From the NCBI GenBank assembly GCA_026120185.1, contig JANUWF010001635.1:62001-126000 (forward strand): a stretch of DNA of 64,000 bases. Reading direction: 5' to 3'. This document shows positions 48,774 to 59,790 of the stretch, one piece after another. The stretch's first letter is position 1, and the number at the start of each line of letters is the position of its first letter. The notes beneath the pieces were generated by a model. It was not told the origin of the DNA and did not search any database. It saw nothing but the letters and a program-made list of their open reading frames with translations. Made by a program: the position numbers and the translations under genes. This DNA is from Voacanga thouarsii (taxonomy: Eukaryota; Streptophyta; Magnoliopsida; Gentianales; Apocynaceae).

Positions 48774-49040
48774 ATGAAGCAGTTCCATCGTTTCATGATC
48801 TTATTTGATGGCAAGTACATCAAGGCAATCATGTTTCTCGTCCTTGTCCTGACCTCCACGATGAATGTTGAATGCTCCAGGCACCCGCTGAGACATCGTC
48901 ACAAACAACACCACAACAAAACTAAGCAAAGTTTTGCTGTTAATGGTTCAAGAACATCAGGTTTTGGTAGCCATTCTTCTTCCAGCGGAACTATGAATCA
49001 AGCATATCCTGGCCCAAGTCAAGGGGGAACCGGTCACTAG
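48774..49040 (+). CDS. PIP-like secreted peptide precursor (PGPS variant)
   Basis: An 88-residue precursor. A hydrophobic signal segment (about 18-34: IKAIMFLVLVLTSTMNV) follows a short charged N-terminus. A His/Lys-rich stretch (RHPLRHRHKQHHNK, 36-49) and a Gly/Ser-rich linker come next, and the protein ends YPGPSQGGTGH (78-88). The ending matches the SGPSxxGxGH pattern except that the first Ser is Pro. It belongs to the same peptide class as the genes at 44706 and 61184. The basic, His-rich segment next to the signal peptide is absent from the other members here. A start at Met8 would also leave a signal peptide; the first ATG is used. Secretion, processing and perception by a receptor kinase are inferred from the family. 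Confidence 0.8.
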   Translation: MKQFHRFMILFDGKYIKAIMFLVLVLTSTMNVECSRHPLRHRHKQHHNKTKQSFAVNGSRTSGFGSHSSSSGTMNQAYPGPSQGGTGH

Positions 49041-49647
49041 CTTTAGCTGTCCCTGTCCGTGCTTTAGGTGTATCATTTGTTCAGTTTTCTTCATGTTCTC
49101 TAATACATTTTCTTACAGTATCTTTTGCCAGTTCGATTTTTCTCATTGTCATATATACAGCAGCTAGTTGCTTTTGTCAAAAAGCTTGTCTCATACGAGA
49201 TGAAACTTCATTATAAGGTTTTGGTCATTTGTCACTTATCAGAAATTGACATTTCAGTTGCAGTTTGTAAAAGAAAAGCAGCAGTTCTGCATTTCCGACC
49301 TCAAATCCTTTATCACAAAGAAATTGGACCTTCTTCTCTTTTCTGCCTTTTTTTTTTTTTTTTTTTCCCTGAGGAAAAAAGGATTGGACCTTTACCTACG
49401 TAGAACTTCATGTTTGAACCAATTCTGGGGAATGATAGCTTTCTTGAACTCAAAAAGCGAAATTCATCCAAAGACAAATTTTAGGGATATGGGCCTATTG
49501 AGCTGTCCAGGAAAACAAGACAGTCCCTGCTTATGGGCCAAGTTATTTATCCAAAGAACGCAGATCATTAACTTTTTTTTTTTTTTGCCAAGTAAAATCA
49601 TCCATTCAAAGTAAACAGATTACGCAGCTCATTAACTTTACAGTATA

Positions 49648-50167
49648 GGGAATTATTCAGTTCAATAATCCTTAAATAATGGGAGTTTTTCACATTATCA
49701 TTAAAATTTTAACTTTTCTTTAATTGATATATAAATTTTTAAATATTTAAATTAATCATTTTTATCAAATTTTCATTAAAATTAACAAAAAGTAGTTAAA
49801 CTTAATCAAGGACGAAATCAGCAATTTATAGTTGGAAGAGCAAAATATATAAAATATATATATATTAGAGGATTTCTAACAAAATTTTTTGGGAGCGAAT
49901 GTAAAAATTTTAAAAAAAATTTAAAAACTTATAATTTTGTTAGCCCTAAAATTTTTAAAAATTTTAATTTTGTTAGGGCAGGGTACCGCCCCTGTCTTTG
50001 TCATTGAATTTAATAGAAGGTAGTCATAAAACATTTTATAGAAATTTTGATATATATAAAAAATAGAAGTATTTTAAAGATTTATATAGCCGATTCGACA
50101 CATTTTGAAGTTAGAATGATAATGTGATAAAATTTTATAAATTGAGATCCCAAAGTGAAAATTTCCC
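49648..50167. mobile_element. Candidate MITE with long inverted repeats
   Basis: The ~70-bp ends are imperfect inverted copies. Both contain tttttcacattatcatt-type sequence beginning gggaa, on opposite strands. No coding sequence is present and the flanking 9-mers (tacagtata and tacaagatt) match only partly. Confidence 0.4.
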
Positions 50168-50190
50168 TACAAGATTCTATCACAATGTTA

Positions 50191-50472
50191 CTACCTCCTA
50201 TTCAAAATAAGTGTTATTTTAAAAGTAAATTTTTGTTGTACAATAAGTATTATTTTATAAAAAAAAAAATTTCTTATTTTCCCCTTTAATAACATAATTA
50301 TGAGGTGAGAGAATATTGTTGGAAGGAGAGGAGAATTATGAAGTGAGAGAATAAATAAACACAAAGATTGAAATGTCAAAATATTAATTAAGGGTGTATT
50401 GGTAATTTTCAATAGCTTCTTAATCTATAGGTGAATTTTTTTAAAATGATACTTATTTTGAATCGAAAGTAG
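50191..50472. mobile_element. Stowaway-type MITE 1 of an adjacent pair
   Basis: Ends ctacctcctattcaaaataa and (right, other strand) ctactttcgattcaaaataa, with TA at 50189-50190 and 50473-50474. 282 bp. Confidence 0.75.
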
Positions 50473-50474
50473 TA

Positions 50475-50770
50475 CTCCCTCCGTTTCAAAATACTTGTTC
50501 ATGAAATTTTTTTGTTTTGTTTCAAAATACTTGTTCATATATATATTTCTAGAACTAATAATTAATTTTTTTTATTGTACCCCTATTTATTCCAAATCAA
50601 CTACATAACTTTTCAAAACTCTTCTTTCTTCTTATTTCTTGAGAATTTTCACTAACTAGTGTTTTTAATATGGGTAGAATAAAAACTTTATCTAAATTAT
50701 TGTATTGTTTTCAACACTTTTAATCTATGTGCAAAAGGCTTTAAGAATAAGTATTTTGAAACGAATGGAG
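50475..50770. mobile_element. Stowaway-type MITE 2 of an adjacent pair
   Basis: Ends ctccctccgtttcaaaatac and (right, other strand) ctccattcgtttcaaaatac, the classic Stowaway terminus, with TA at 50473-50474 and 50771-50772. 296 bp. It shares its left TA with the MITE before it. Confidence 0.88.
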
Positions 50771-50772
50771 TA

Positions 50773-51962
50773 TAATTTTGACATTCAATACAATGGTAGC
50801 ATTTGATCTTCCATTAATTGGAAATGTAAACAATTCCTTCAATCCAATGCAATAGTATTTTTGAAATAATAGTCTAATAATGAAGTGTCTTATTCATAGT
50901 TCAGTGGAATAAATCAAACCATAATTATCTAATTAGAAATGAAAGTACTAATGAATGTAAAAAGGAGTTAAAGAAAAAGGGCCTCCAGCAATTTATACAA
51001 GGGAAATGAAGTGAAGACAGGGTGGGAGAAATGAGTAAGAAGAATTGAAGACTGCATAGGGCAAAAACTCCACATCCTTGCAAGTGTGGACACAAATTGA
51101 TTTTTTACTTTGAAGGCTGATTTAGATTTAAGGGATAAATTAGTCTATATACAATTTTGTGATGTCAATTATTTTTGTTGCCATATGACTATTATAGTCA
51201 TTTGGAACTCCCCCCCCAAAAAAAATCTTCAATATATAAAAAAATAAAAAGAAAAATTAAATTTATAATTTATCATTTAATAAAAAATATTTTTAAGTAC
51301 TTGGACGTTTTTAAAAATTCTATATAACTCATAAAATATTATTCTTTTCCCCATCTTGAAGAACAATGTCTTGCTTGTACCTTTGTAGTAAAGCCAAAAT
51401 ATCGGCTAACTTAAAAAGCTTTTGGATATTGTCTTGACACAACAAAGTTAACAGCTGCAAGAAAATGATAGGAATTAATCAAATAATTTAGCATAGTATC
51501 ACCCTTTGCATTTTTGTTTCTTTATCATTTTAACCTTTATTTGTTTGTCAAGTAAATTAATAATCCCAAAGTAAAAATGAAAATGAGAAAGCGTTATAAA
51601 GTAAAATGAAAAACTTCTTACCCAAAATTCGAGTAAGGCCAAAGGTATACAACCAAACACAGCCCTAAGTGTTGACTGCGGCAGCAGCAGCAAACAAACA
51701 AACAAACAAACAAAGCACACTGTAATAATCACTCACAAGGACAATTTCGTCATTTCGAAAAAAAAGACCAAGTGCAAAAAAACTCCGACAACTGCATTCA
51801 TTTCTTCTTTTGTCCTCTTCGATAATGATCAAATTCCCCTCCACCTTCTACTCCATACCGAGAACAATAACCTTCCTCAATTAAATCCAGGAAAATCCAA
51901 ACCCTCACACAGAGATTCACTCGCACGCGGATTTTTTTGATATTGTACTGTCAGATCCGGCG
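50773..51962. other. Spacer and 5' region of the SLY1/GID2 gene
   Basis: AT-rich with no gene seen. The last ~150 bases are pyrimidine-rich and leader-like. Confidence 0.5.
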
Positions 51963-52505
51963 ATGAAACGGTCTGTCACGGTCGGAGATGCTGCGACCGG
52001 TGACGGCGAGGTGGAGATGAATAAGAAGATCAAGGTTGAAGATGAAGAAGTGTCCAAAGAGGTGGAGGCTGTTTTGTTGGATGAGAATTTGTTATATGAG
52101 GTGTTGAAGCATGTGGATGCGCGCACGTTAGCTGCGTCGTCGTGCGTTAGCAAGCAGTGGAAGAAGACTGCGCAGGATGAGAGGCTTTGGGAGCTGATCT
52201 GCACTGAACACTACGCAAAAGATCCGCTTCAGCTGCGTGGGGTTGTCCTAGCTCTCGGCGGCTTTCGCCGGCTCTATTCGCTCTGTCTCTGGCCGCTACT
52301 CAAGCCGTCTTCTTCATCGTCGTCGGCTCCGCAGCCTGTTTCTTCTACGTGGCCTTGTCTTCCTCTGGCATCGCCGGTTCCGGCGAAGTCTGCTGCCGGC
52401 AGCAGCGTGAAGGCACGATGGGGAAAGGATGAGGTCAATCTCTCCCTTTCGCTGCTTTCCATTCGGTACTATGAGAAGATGAATTTCAATAACCGAAGCA
52501 AATGA
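51963..52505 (+). CDS. SLY1: F-box protein SLEEPY1/GID2, gibberellin signalling
   Basis: A 180-residue intronless protein. It is the substrate-recognition subunit of an SCF ubiquitin ligase that binds DELLA repressors once gibberellin and GID1 are bound, sending DELLAs to the proteasome. Visible features: an N-terminal basic patch (MNKKIKVEDEE), the F-box at about 38-80 (LLDENLLYEVLKHVDARTLA...WELIC), the GGF motif region (LRGVVLALGGFRRLYSL, 91-107), a linker, and the C-terminal LSL region needed for DELLA binding (WGKDEVNLSLSLLSIRYYEK, 153-172). The order and spacing match Arabidopsis SLY1 and rice GID2. The linker between GGF and LSL (about 115-150) is long and rich in Ser, Pro and Ala, more so than in SLY1. 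The single ATG with a leader-like upstream region supports the start. Probably functional. Confidence 0.95.
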   Translation: MKRSVTVGDAATGDGEVEMNKKIKVEDEEVSKEVEAVLLDENLLYEVLKHVDARTLAASSCVSKQWKKTAQDERLWELICTEHYAKDPLQLRGVVLALGGFRRLYSLCLWPLLKPSSSSSSAPQPVSSTWPCLPLASPVPAKSAAGSSVKARWGKDEVNLSLSLLSIRYYEKMNFNNRSK

Positions 52506-54484
52506 AATTCGGCCAATCGTTTTTCTGATTTGCGGATTAGTTCCACTTTGGTTTTTGATTGTTTTCCACTTTTAATCTTTAATTCCATTTGCCTTATTGT
52601 ATGGGTTTGTAAACTTGATCCGACCTGTATGATTATCTTCCTCTCCCTCGCTTGTTGTAAATTAAGTTCTGATTTTTGTGATATGTTGTGTGCTGCTGCC
52701 AATCCACGACTCCAATTTCCTTCAAGTTTTAGCAGTAATTCTATAAATTGTCAGTCTTTTTGATAATATAGTTCGAACTCTGGTTTTCCAACTGTGAAAT
52801 AGGAACTCGACTGTCTCAATATTATTTCAATTAGTAGCATTTTGGGAATGTTATTGGATTATTCTCTAATACATGGTAGTTAATCAATGGAGTGTAATAG
52901 CAAGAAAGGAAAATGTAGATGGAACTGTAAATCAATGTTCAAAACATGAAAGGATGTGAAGGCGGTGGGGCTGTAGCGCAGATGGAAGAGTCTTAGTTGA
53001 TGCCACTTAGGGTGGGAACAAAGAAAGGAGGGGAAAAGGGAAAGAAGTTTATGGAGAGACGACAATGTAGTGGCCATGGCTTTACTGGCGTTTCTTCTAT
53101 TCGATCTTTTGGCTAGAACGATGCTGAGTGACAGAAGATGTTTGTGTTGTTTGTTTTTTGTACTGTTCTCTTTCTGTTTTAGCTTTACTAACAGGGTGGG
53201 TATAGATATAAGATGGTGTTTGTGCTCTTCTCTCTAGGTTTTTTGTTTTCTTTTGCCCTTTCTCCTCTCTGCATCAATTTAATGAGAAATTGGTACATGA
53301 ATTGAAAGCTCATTTGTTTGTGGCCTGTGGGTGCTCTTCTTGTTTTTTGTGAGACATTCTGGTAGTAATGTGAATGGAGGGTCAATAATGGAGGTTCTCA
53401 ACATTCTTTTTTTTCTTTTGGTTTCAAGTTTGAATGAGAGAAAAAGGATGCTGAAGGATCTTAAATGGTTTTGTTATAATTCATATTCAAGAACTTTAAA
53501 CACCATACATTGACACCACAGTAGTTTTTAATTCTCTTTATTTGTGGTAATAGTTAAAACATGTCCACTCAAAAAGTTCTTTGGTCTAGGGATTCGGATG
53601 CATCTGTGGAATGTGAATGTGTAGAAACCAGAATCAAATTGACAACTCTACTACGTTGACCAATGGATTCTACTGAATCCAGCCTCGGAGTTTTATGTTG
53701 AATTTGCATTTGAATTTCTTTTTGACTTTTTTAGAAAAAAAAAACCCTTCTAAAATGATTTCTGCCAATGCTTGAACCAAAACTGCTCTTCTTATGGTTC
53801 TAAATCCGGGGATGATTCTTCCCATTAAGGCAAAAGTAGATGCCATGAACCCATCTGGGCTGCTAAAAATTCCAGTCTTCATGATTCTAGCAGGGGTTAG
53901 GCAAAGACTATTGACTATGGCTCCAAAACACATGCCAGGAGTAGAAAATAGGCATAAAAGTTAACATTACTGGAGACTAATAATAATGCAAATTTAGAGT
54001 AGTTAGATTTTCAAGAACTTCCTGCACAGCCTCGTTGGCAGCAGGAACCCTGAACTGTAGACAATGTTCATGCTTATGAGAATAGATATTTATGCCCGCC
54101 TGTCCATCACTTGGTATACAAGTAATTACGGTGTATTTAAATAAAAATTATTTTAAAATAAATTTATTTGAATATAATAAAATATTATTAAATAAATAGT
54201 ATTAAGATGAGAGTTAAATAATATTAAAGAAAGAATATGATATATTGTGGGTTTATAATAATTTTTGAAATATAAAAATTATTTTAATTATATTTTTTAA
54301 ATTAAAATAAAATTTTAAATTGAGAAGAATCCAAGCCAATACTAACACTCTTTTAAGTGTGAACACCCTGCAAGAGAATAGTCAAAAAGTGAAGTTACCA
54401 ATTGACATTCAAGAAAGAAAGTCTTCATAGCCCCAAAATGCACCCCTCAGCAGTCCATCATCCTACAGTGTCAATAGAAAGTGA
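52506..54484. other. 3' region of SLY1 and spacer, no further gene seen
   Basis: Probable 3' UTR followed by AT-rich DNA. A minus-strand frame at 53670-53933 is open but not recognised. Confidence 0.5.
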
Positions 54485-54873
54485 TCAAATTAAAATTTTC
54501 GAATGCTTAATTCTATACTCACGGCGAAGCTAATTGCCGTGATGCAATATTGGTTTGCATGATTCTGAATCCCCATCTACTCTTTCCTCGACAATTCCTC
54601 AAAATTCTAACGTCGGCAGTTACGTATAATATAACCACTCACATCACTAGTTAGGATTCTGTTCTTTTTCTTCGCGAAACTGATCAAACCTAGTCCGATG
54701 TTGTCTGAGAAGCTTTTTTTTTTGGTCAAACACAATGCAAAACATTCAAAATTAGTGCATTTTCTCTAGCACTAACATCAAGCTTTCTTGCCAGCTGCAA
54801 TCGTGGCGGCACCAATTCTCTCCACAAAGATATCCATGTGTAAAAAGGAAAAACAAAGTTCCTTTCTATTGAT

Positions 54874-54917
54874 AGTCAAATTAACGGCCTTCTTGTTGCA
54901 GGAGAGCACTATATATA
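54874..54917 (+). promoter_or_regulatory. W-box core and TATA box of the seven-motif peptide gene
   Basis: AGTCAA (reverse of TTGACT) is at 54874-54879 and TATATATA at 54910-54917. The same arrangement occurs upstream of the paralogue at 60021-60074 and of the gene at 61184. Confidence 0.55.
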
Positions 54918-55028
54918 TGGACATCAGCATGAGAAATGGTGTGCAAGAAAACAAGCAAATCTCTCATAGTAATCCAACATTGATCCAAGTTCAAGCCCCT
55001 GTTATAGTTTATAGTCTAAACCATCCTA

Positions 55029-55637
55029 ATGGCGAGAGGAAGTGGCAACTCTCTTGCATTGATCATTGCTGTTCTCTTCTTTTGCTGTTTATTTTTCATC
55101 AATGAAGCTCGTCTTCTCAACTCTGCAAATTTTGAGATAATGGACAATGCTATCGAGAATACTTTTGATGAATTGTTCATTGAAGCTATTAAGACTGGTG
55201 GACCAAGCTCTGGAGGACGAGGACATACAGTGACCACTGGGGAATTGATGGAAGAAAATAAGACCGGGGGACCAAGCCCGAGGGGAGGCGGACATAAAGT
55301 GACCTCAAGTGAAGCAATGGAGGAGAATAAAACCGGAGGACTGAACTCGGGAGGAGACGAACATAAAGTGACAGCCGATGAAATGATAGAGAAGAACATG
55401 ACTAGTGAACCAAGTTCAGGAGGGCACGGACATAAAGTGGCCACCGCAGAAACAATAGAGGAGAATAAGACCGGCGGGCCAAGCTCTAGAGGAGGCAGAC
55501 ATACAATGATCACCGGTGAAATGGAGGATAATAAGATCAGCAGGCCGAGCGTGGGAGGACGAGGGCATATAGCCACCCCTGGTGAAATGCTAGAGGAGAA
55601 CAAGAGATCTGGCCCTAGTCCTGGAGAGGGAAATTAG
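55029..55637 (+). CDS. Secreted precursor with seven tandem SGPS/PIP-like peptides
   Basis: A 202-residue protein with a signal peptide (hydrophobic core LALIIAVLFFCCLFF, about 9-23). A short acidic pro-region contains FDELFIEAIK, shared with the gene at 61184. From residue 56, peptide-like units recur at a 23-residue period: TGGPSSGGRGH (56-66), TGGPSPRGGGH (79-89), TGGLNSGGDEH (102-112), TSEPSSGGHGH (125-135), TGGPSSRGGRH (148-158), ISRPSVGGRGH (170-180) and the terminal SGPSPGEGN (194-202). The spacers are acidic with a conserved EEN-K just before each unit, a plausible processing site. Units 1, 2 and 5 keep the GGPS core; units 3, 4 and 6 have drifted. The last unit ends GN, not GH. Most PIP precursors carry one or two motifs. 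The likely product is several secreted signalling peptides; maturation and receptor are inferred. The frame is fully open and in-frame array growth explains the length. Confidence 0.85.
   Translation: MARGSGNSLALIIAVLFFCCLFFINEARLLNSANFEIMDNAIENTFDELFIEAIKTGGPSSGGRGHTVTTGELMEENKTGGPSPRGGGHKVTSSEAMEENKTGGLNSGGDEHKVTADEMIEKNMTSEPSSGGHGHKVATAETIEENKTGGPSSRGGRHTMITGEMEDNKISRPSVGGRGHIATPGEMLEENKRSGPSPGEGN
55191..55634 (+). repeat. Coding minisatellite, 69-bp period
   Basis: About six and a half units of 69 bp (one of 66 bp) starting at aagactggtggaccaagc, in frame throughout. It encodes the peptide motifs of the 55.0-kb gene. Confidence 0.9.
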
Positions 55638-56546
55638 TGTGACCATAACTTTATCCACTTTCCTTCCCGATTTCTGATGGCTTTAATATTCATATTGTTT
55701 ATTCTTTTTTGTTTTTTCCTCGATGAGTTCTCTATTTTTCCATTTCTTATTTCAATTTAGTTAGAACTTAGAGGAGTTGTTTTTTTTTGGTTGTGATTGA
55801 AATGAATTTGTTCTCCTAGTAATGTTTTCAATTTGTTCGAATAATGATATTCAGTTCCTGACCTTTATTTTATGCCTGTTTGAGCTACTTGGTGTTTTTG
55901 CCATAATTGGCAAGGCTTGAATGCACCATATTTGCACGGCCTAACAAGGCAAGCATGAGTTTTTCAACGCAAGCACCAGCAGGCCGTTGGAAGGCTGAGC
56001 AATCAACTACAAATGGAGTCATTTTTTAAACTACACTCTTTCCTCCTCCTTTTTGCCAAAAGATGGACTGGCCTGTGAAGTTTCTCGTCTCCAAAGGGAA
56101 GCACCTCCTTCCTATATACAATAAACTATTCATCGAGACTTTTGATAGAAGAAAATTCTTGTATTCGATGTTGAAAATTTTCCAAACGAGGTTTGACTCC
56201 ATCTTGTAGGCCAGCAGATAGAAAGAAAGCTTTTGGAAGATGATCTGTAAGATTATATAAATTGAGAGTTTGCATTTATATAAATACATTTAGACGATTT
56301 ATCATATTATAATTTGTAGTTCTTAATGTTGTATTCAAAATCTACAAAATCTTCATTGATCACACATGTTAATAACAGCAAGTCCATTGAAATTAAAATA
56401 CTCGGTTATGCTTTCTTACCTAATCATGTTTTTCGAGTGCAGTCTGCAATATTGTGTTGCATGATTATGATTTCTCTTCTACTCTTTCCTTGACAATTCC
56501 TCGAAATTGTTTAAGGCAGGCCGTTACACAGGTCATGTAAAGTGAA

Positions 56547-56564
56547 ACAAAAGGTAATGACTAT
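56547..56564. repeat. Left target-site duplication of LINE copy 2
   Basis: acaaaaggtaatgactat matches acaaagggtaatgactat at 59791-59808 with one difference. Confidence 0.85.
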
Positions 56565-59500
56565 AACAACAATAATAAACTAAACTTTAATCTCAAATAA
56601 TTTGGGGTCGGTTACATGAACTAACGTCCGACAACGTGTCGTCATCCACATGAATCCTCTCTTGCCGCTTCCTTCTATCAAACGTCATACTCTCATCCAA
56701 ATCTAACAAAGACATATCTCTCATAATCACCTCTATCCATGTAGTTTTAGACCTACTTCTATCTCTGTTTAACCTATCCTGCCTCACTCTCTCCATCGTC
56801 CTAAAAGGAGCATCCAATGGTTTTCTCTAAACATGTTCAAACCAACGCAGACGACTTTCTCTCATCTTTTCCTCAATGGATGACACGCTTACCTTTTCCC
56901 TAATGGTCTCATTTCTAACTCTATCATTTCTAGTATATCCACACATCCAACGTAACATACGCATCTCAACTACTTTTATTTTTTGAATATGACACCTTTT
57001 AGCTGCTCAACATTCCGTACCATATAACAAAACAAGTCTTACAGCTGTCCTGTAAAACTTTCCCTTTAGATTCAATGGTACATTACGATCATAAAGAATA
57101 CTAGTCGCACTCCTTCATTTCAACCAACCCGCCTTAACTCGGTGTGCAACGTCGCTATCGAACACTTCGTTTTTCTGAATAATAGATCCTAGATATCGGA
57201 AACAATCAGTTAACGATATATCTCTACCTTCTAAAGTTACACTTTGGGCTATATTTCTACTACCATTAAACTTGCATTCCATATACTCTATTTTACTCCT
57301 ACTAATTCTGAAGCCCTTAGATTCCAATGTCTGCCACCACAACTCTAATTTAGCATTTATACCAACTCTAATCTCATCAATCAACACAATATCATTCGCA
57401 AACAACATACACTATGGCACATTCTCCTGTCTAGTGCAGGTCAACTAATCCATAACGGCTGCAAAAAGGAAAGGACTAAGCGTTGATCCTTTATGCACCT
57501 CGATAGTAATAGGGAACTCTGCAGTCTCTACGGTGCAAGTCCTTACACTTGTACATACTCTCTCATACATTTCTTTAATGAGAGTAATATACTTTAGCGA
57601 TACACCTTTCTTGGCCAGCACCACCAAACTATTTTTCTAAGCACCTTGTTATAGACTTTCTCCAGGTCAATAAATACCATATGTAAATCTTTCTTTCTTT
57701 CCCTATAATATTCAATCATCTGCCGTAATAAATGAATTACCTCAGTAGTGGAACGCCCAGGTATAAAACCAAATTGATTATCGTAAATTTGTATAATGCC
57801 CCGTAACCTCTGTTCAATCATTCTCTCCTAAAACTTCATAGTATGACTCATGAGTTTAATCTCACGGTAAACATCCCCTTTATTCTTATACAAAGGAATC
57901 AGAGTACTCTTCCTCCACTCTGTAGGCATCTTATTAACTTTATATATTTTGTTGAACAGACTCATCAACCACGTAATACCTATATCTCCTAAACACTTCT
58001 AAACCTCGATCGGTATACCATCCGATCCTATAGCTTTTTTTAGTCTCATCCTTTTAAGGGCATCTCGGACTTCATGCTTCTGAATACGATGAATCCACGC
58101 ACAGTTAACGTCTTCGTTCGAAATCGCCAGGCTACCTACCCTCGAAACTTGGACTTAACTCCCATTGAATAACTTATCAAAATACGATCTCCATCTCTCC
58201 TTTATTTCTTCGTCCTTAACTAAAACTCTATTGTTGTTGTCATGTACACATTTCACCACACCTATATCTCTCGTCTTCTTCTCCCTGTAACGTGTCAGTC
58301 TATATATATTCTTCTCCCCATCTTTGGTATCTAACTTTTCATATATATCCTTGTAAACTATGGATCTTGCGTTTCTAACAGCTTTTTTAGTTTTTCTTCG
58401 CGCAATCTTATATTTTTCAAAATTCTCATCACTCTTACACTTCCCTAAATTTCTATAGCACTCTCTTTTACTCTTTAAAACTTATTTCACTTTGTTGTTC
58501 CACTACGACACGTCCTTGTTGAGAAGTACTTTTCCTTTAGATTCCCCAAGCATTTCCTTAGCTACGATCCTAATACATTGAGTCATCTTTCTCCACATAA
58601 TATTTGGATCCGAATCTATATTAGAAGACCAGTTATCCGCCTCAACTACCTTATTGACAAAAGCTATTCTTTCATCCCCCTGAAACCTCCACCACTTAAT
58701 CCTAGGGTCAATTCAAAGATTCCACTACTTACTTTTTTTCCTAAAATTAAAATCAATGACTAACAACCTGTATTGCGTAACTACACTCTCACCTAAAATA
58801 ACTTTACAATCCGTACAATCACTACGAAACCTACGCCTCATAATAAAGAAGTCTATCTGACTGGCATGTAACCCGCTTCTAAAAATTACTAAGTGAGAAT
58901 CTCTCTTCTTAAATCAGGTGTTTGCTATGGTTAAATCATAGGCCAAGGCAAAGTTAAGAATAGCAGTTCCTACTTCGTTCCTAACTCCGAAACTCTGACC
59001 TCCATGAACACTCTCAAACCCACTCTTATTAGTACCCACATGTCCATTTAGATCACCACCAATGAAAAATTTTTCTGCACACGATACACTCTAAACAATC
59101 TCATCTAAATCATCCCAGAACTGTTGGCTAACCGAATCATCGAATTCCACTTGTGGTGCATACATACTACTAACAGTAGTAATCTCGCCACCAATCATAA
59201 TCTTGATGCTCAAAATCCTATCACTCTTCCTCTGTACTTCAACCACATCATCAATAAACTTACGATCAATAATAATTCCGACTCCATTTCTATTCCTAAC
59301 TCTACCTGAATACCAAAGCTTATAATCCCACAGAGCTACTACTATCGCCTTCTCACCTACCCACTTGGTTTCCTGAAGACACAAAATGTTAATCTTTCTC
59401 TACTGTATTACCTCAACTAGTTCTGTCAATCTACCGGTCAAAGATCCTATATCCCATGTAGTTAGACGTATCATATCCCTATAGATTATCTTTTTTATCC

Positions 59501-59790
59501 TACACCCATGCATATTTGACACCGTATCCAGGGATCGACACGGCGTGTTGCTTTCGGGTAATGGCCTATCAACGCTCGCATATTTATCACTACACCCGAG
59601 TTTAGAAAGTGCAACACGTTATTGAGTAGGGAAAGTCCCCACGAAGTCAATTGATTGGTTCATGTCATGAATGTGACTATATTTTACGTTGGCCATCACA
59701 AGCCTTACTACAACTCTCCTCCTTTATCTAGATTTGAGATGGGCCATGAACACCGCAGACAAAACCCGTAAAGCTCACAGGCGGAGTTAA
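56565..59790 (-). mobile_element. RTE-type LINE, copy 2, near full length
   Basis: About 3.23 kb, same family as 3122-6384, in minus orientation: the 3' TTG-type tail (aacaacaataataaac on the plus strand) is at 56565 and the 5' end is near 59790. An 18-bp target duplication with one mismatch flanks it. It inserted into the promoter region of a decayed peptide gene (60176-60392). Confidence 0.9.
56590..59480 (-). pseudogene. RTE LINE endonuclease/reverse transcriptase, copy 2
   Basis: Minus-strand blocks in order. The endonuclease is the best-preserved open stretch of the family here (59384-59091: CLQETKWVGEKA, RNGVGIIIDRKF, SSMYAPQVEFDDSVSQQFWD). The RT follows (57821-57445: PGRSTTEVIHLLRQMIEYYR, FIDLEKVYNKVLRK), then LFANDIVLIDEIRVG and FRYLGSIIQ (57408-57115), and the C-terminal part (56817-56593). 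Frameshifts and stops separate the blocks. It shares the FAND and VYNKV substitutions with copy 1. Not functional. Confidence 0.85.

Larger units (their letters stand above)
54485..55900 (+). repeat. Segmental duplicate A (peptide gene unit)
   Basis: The region from about 54485 (promoter) through the gene and its 3' UTR is similar to 56385-56564 plus 59809-60600. Shared blocks include ctactctttcctcgacaatt, ggcggcaccaattctctcc, the TATA region, the coding start and the 3'-UTR block gagttctctat. The second copy is split by a LINE. Confidence 0.75.

Noticed and set aside
52967..52990. ggggctgtagcgcagatgg, resembling the 5' half of tRNA-Ala with an A-box
   Set aside because: No matching anticodon arm, T-arm or 3' acceptor strand follows, and no B-box is seen. 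At most a degraded tRNA-derived relic.
53670..53933. Minus-strand 87-codon frame; a shifted frame contains KKSSFGSSIGRNHF, loosely like an SGPS ending
   Set aside because: The frame with the motif has upstream stops and no signal peptide, and the core GPS is not present. Too weak to call a peptide gene.
55016..55603. Long minus-strand frame of 195 codons opposite the seven-motif peptide gene
   Set aside because: It exists only because the 69-bp repeat is free of stops on both strands. It has no signal peptide, no homology and no sensible start context.
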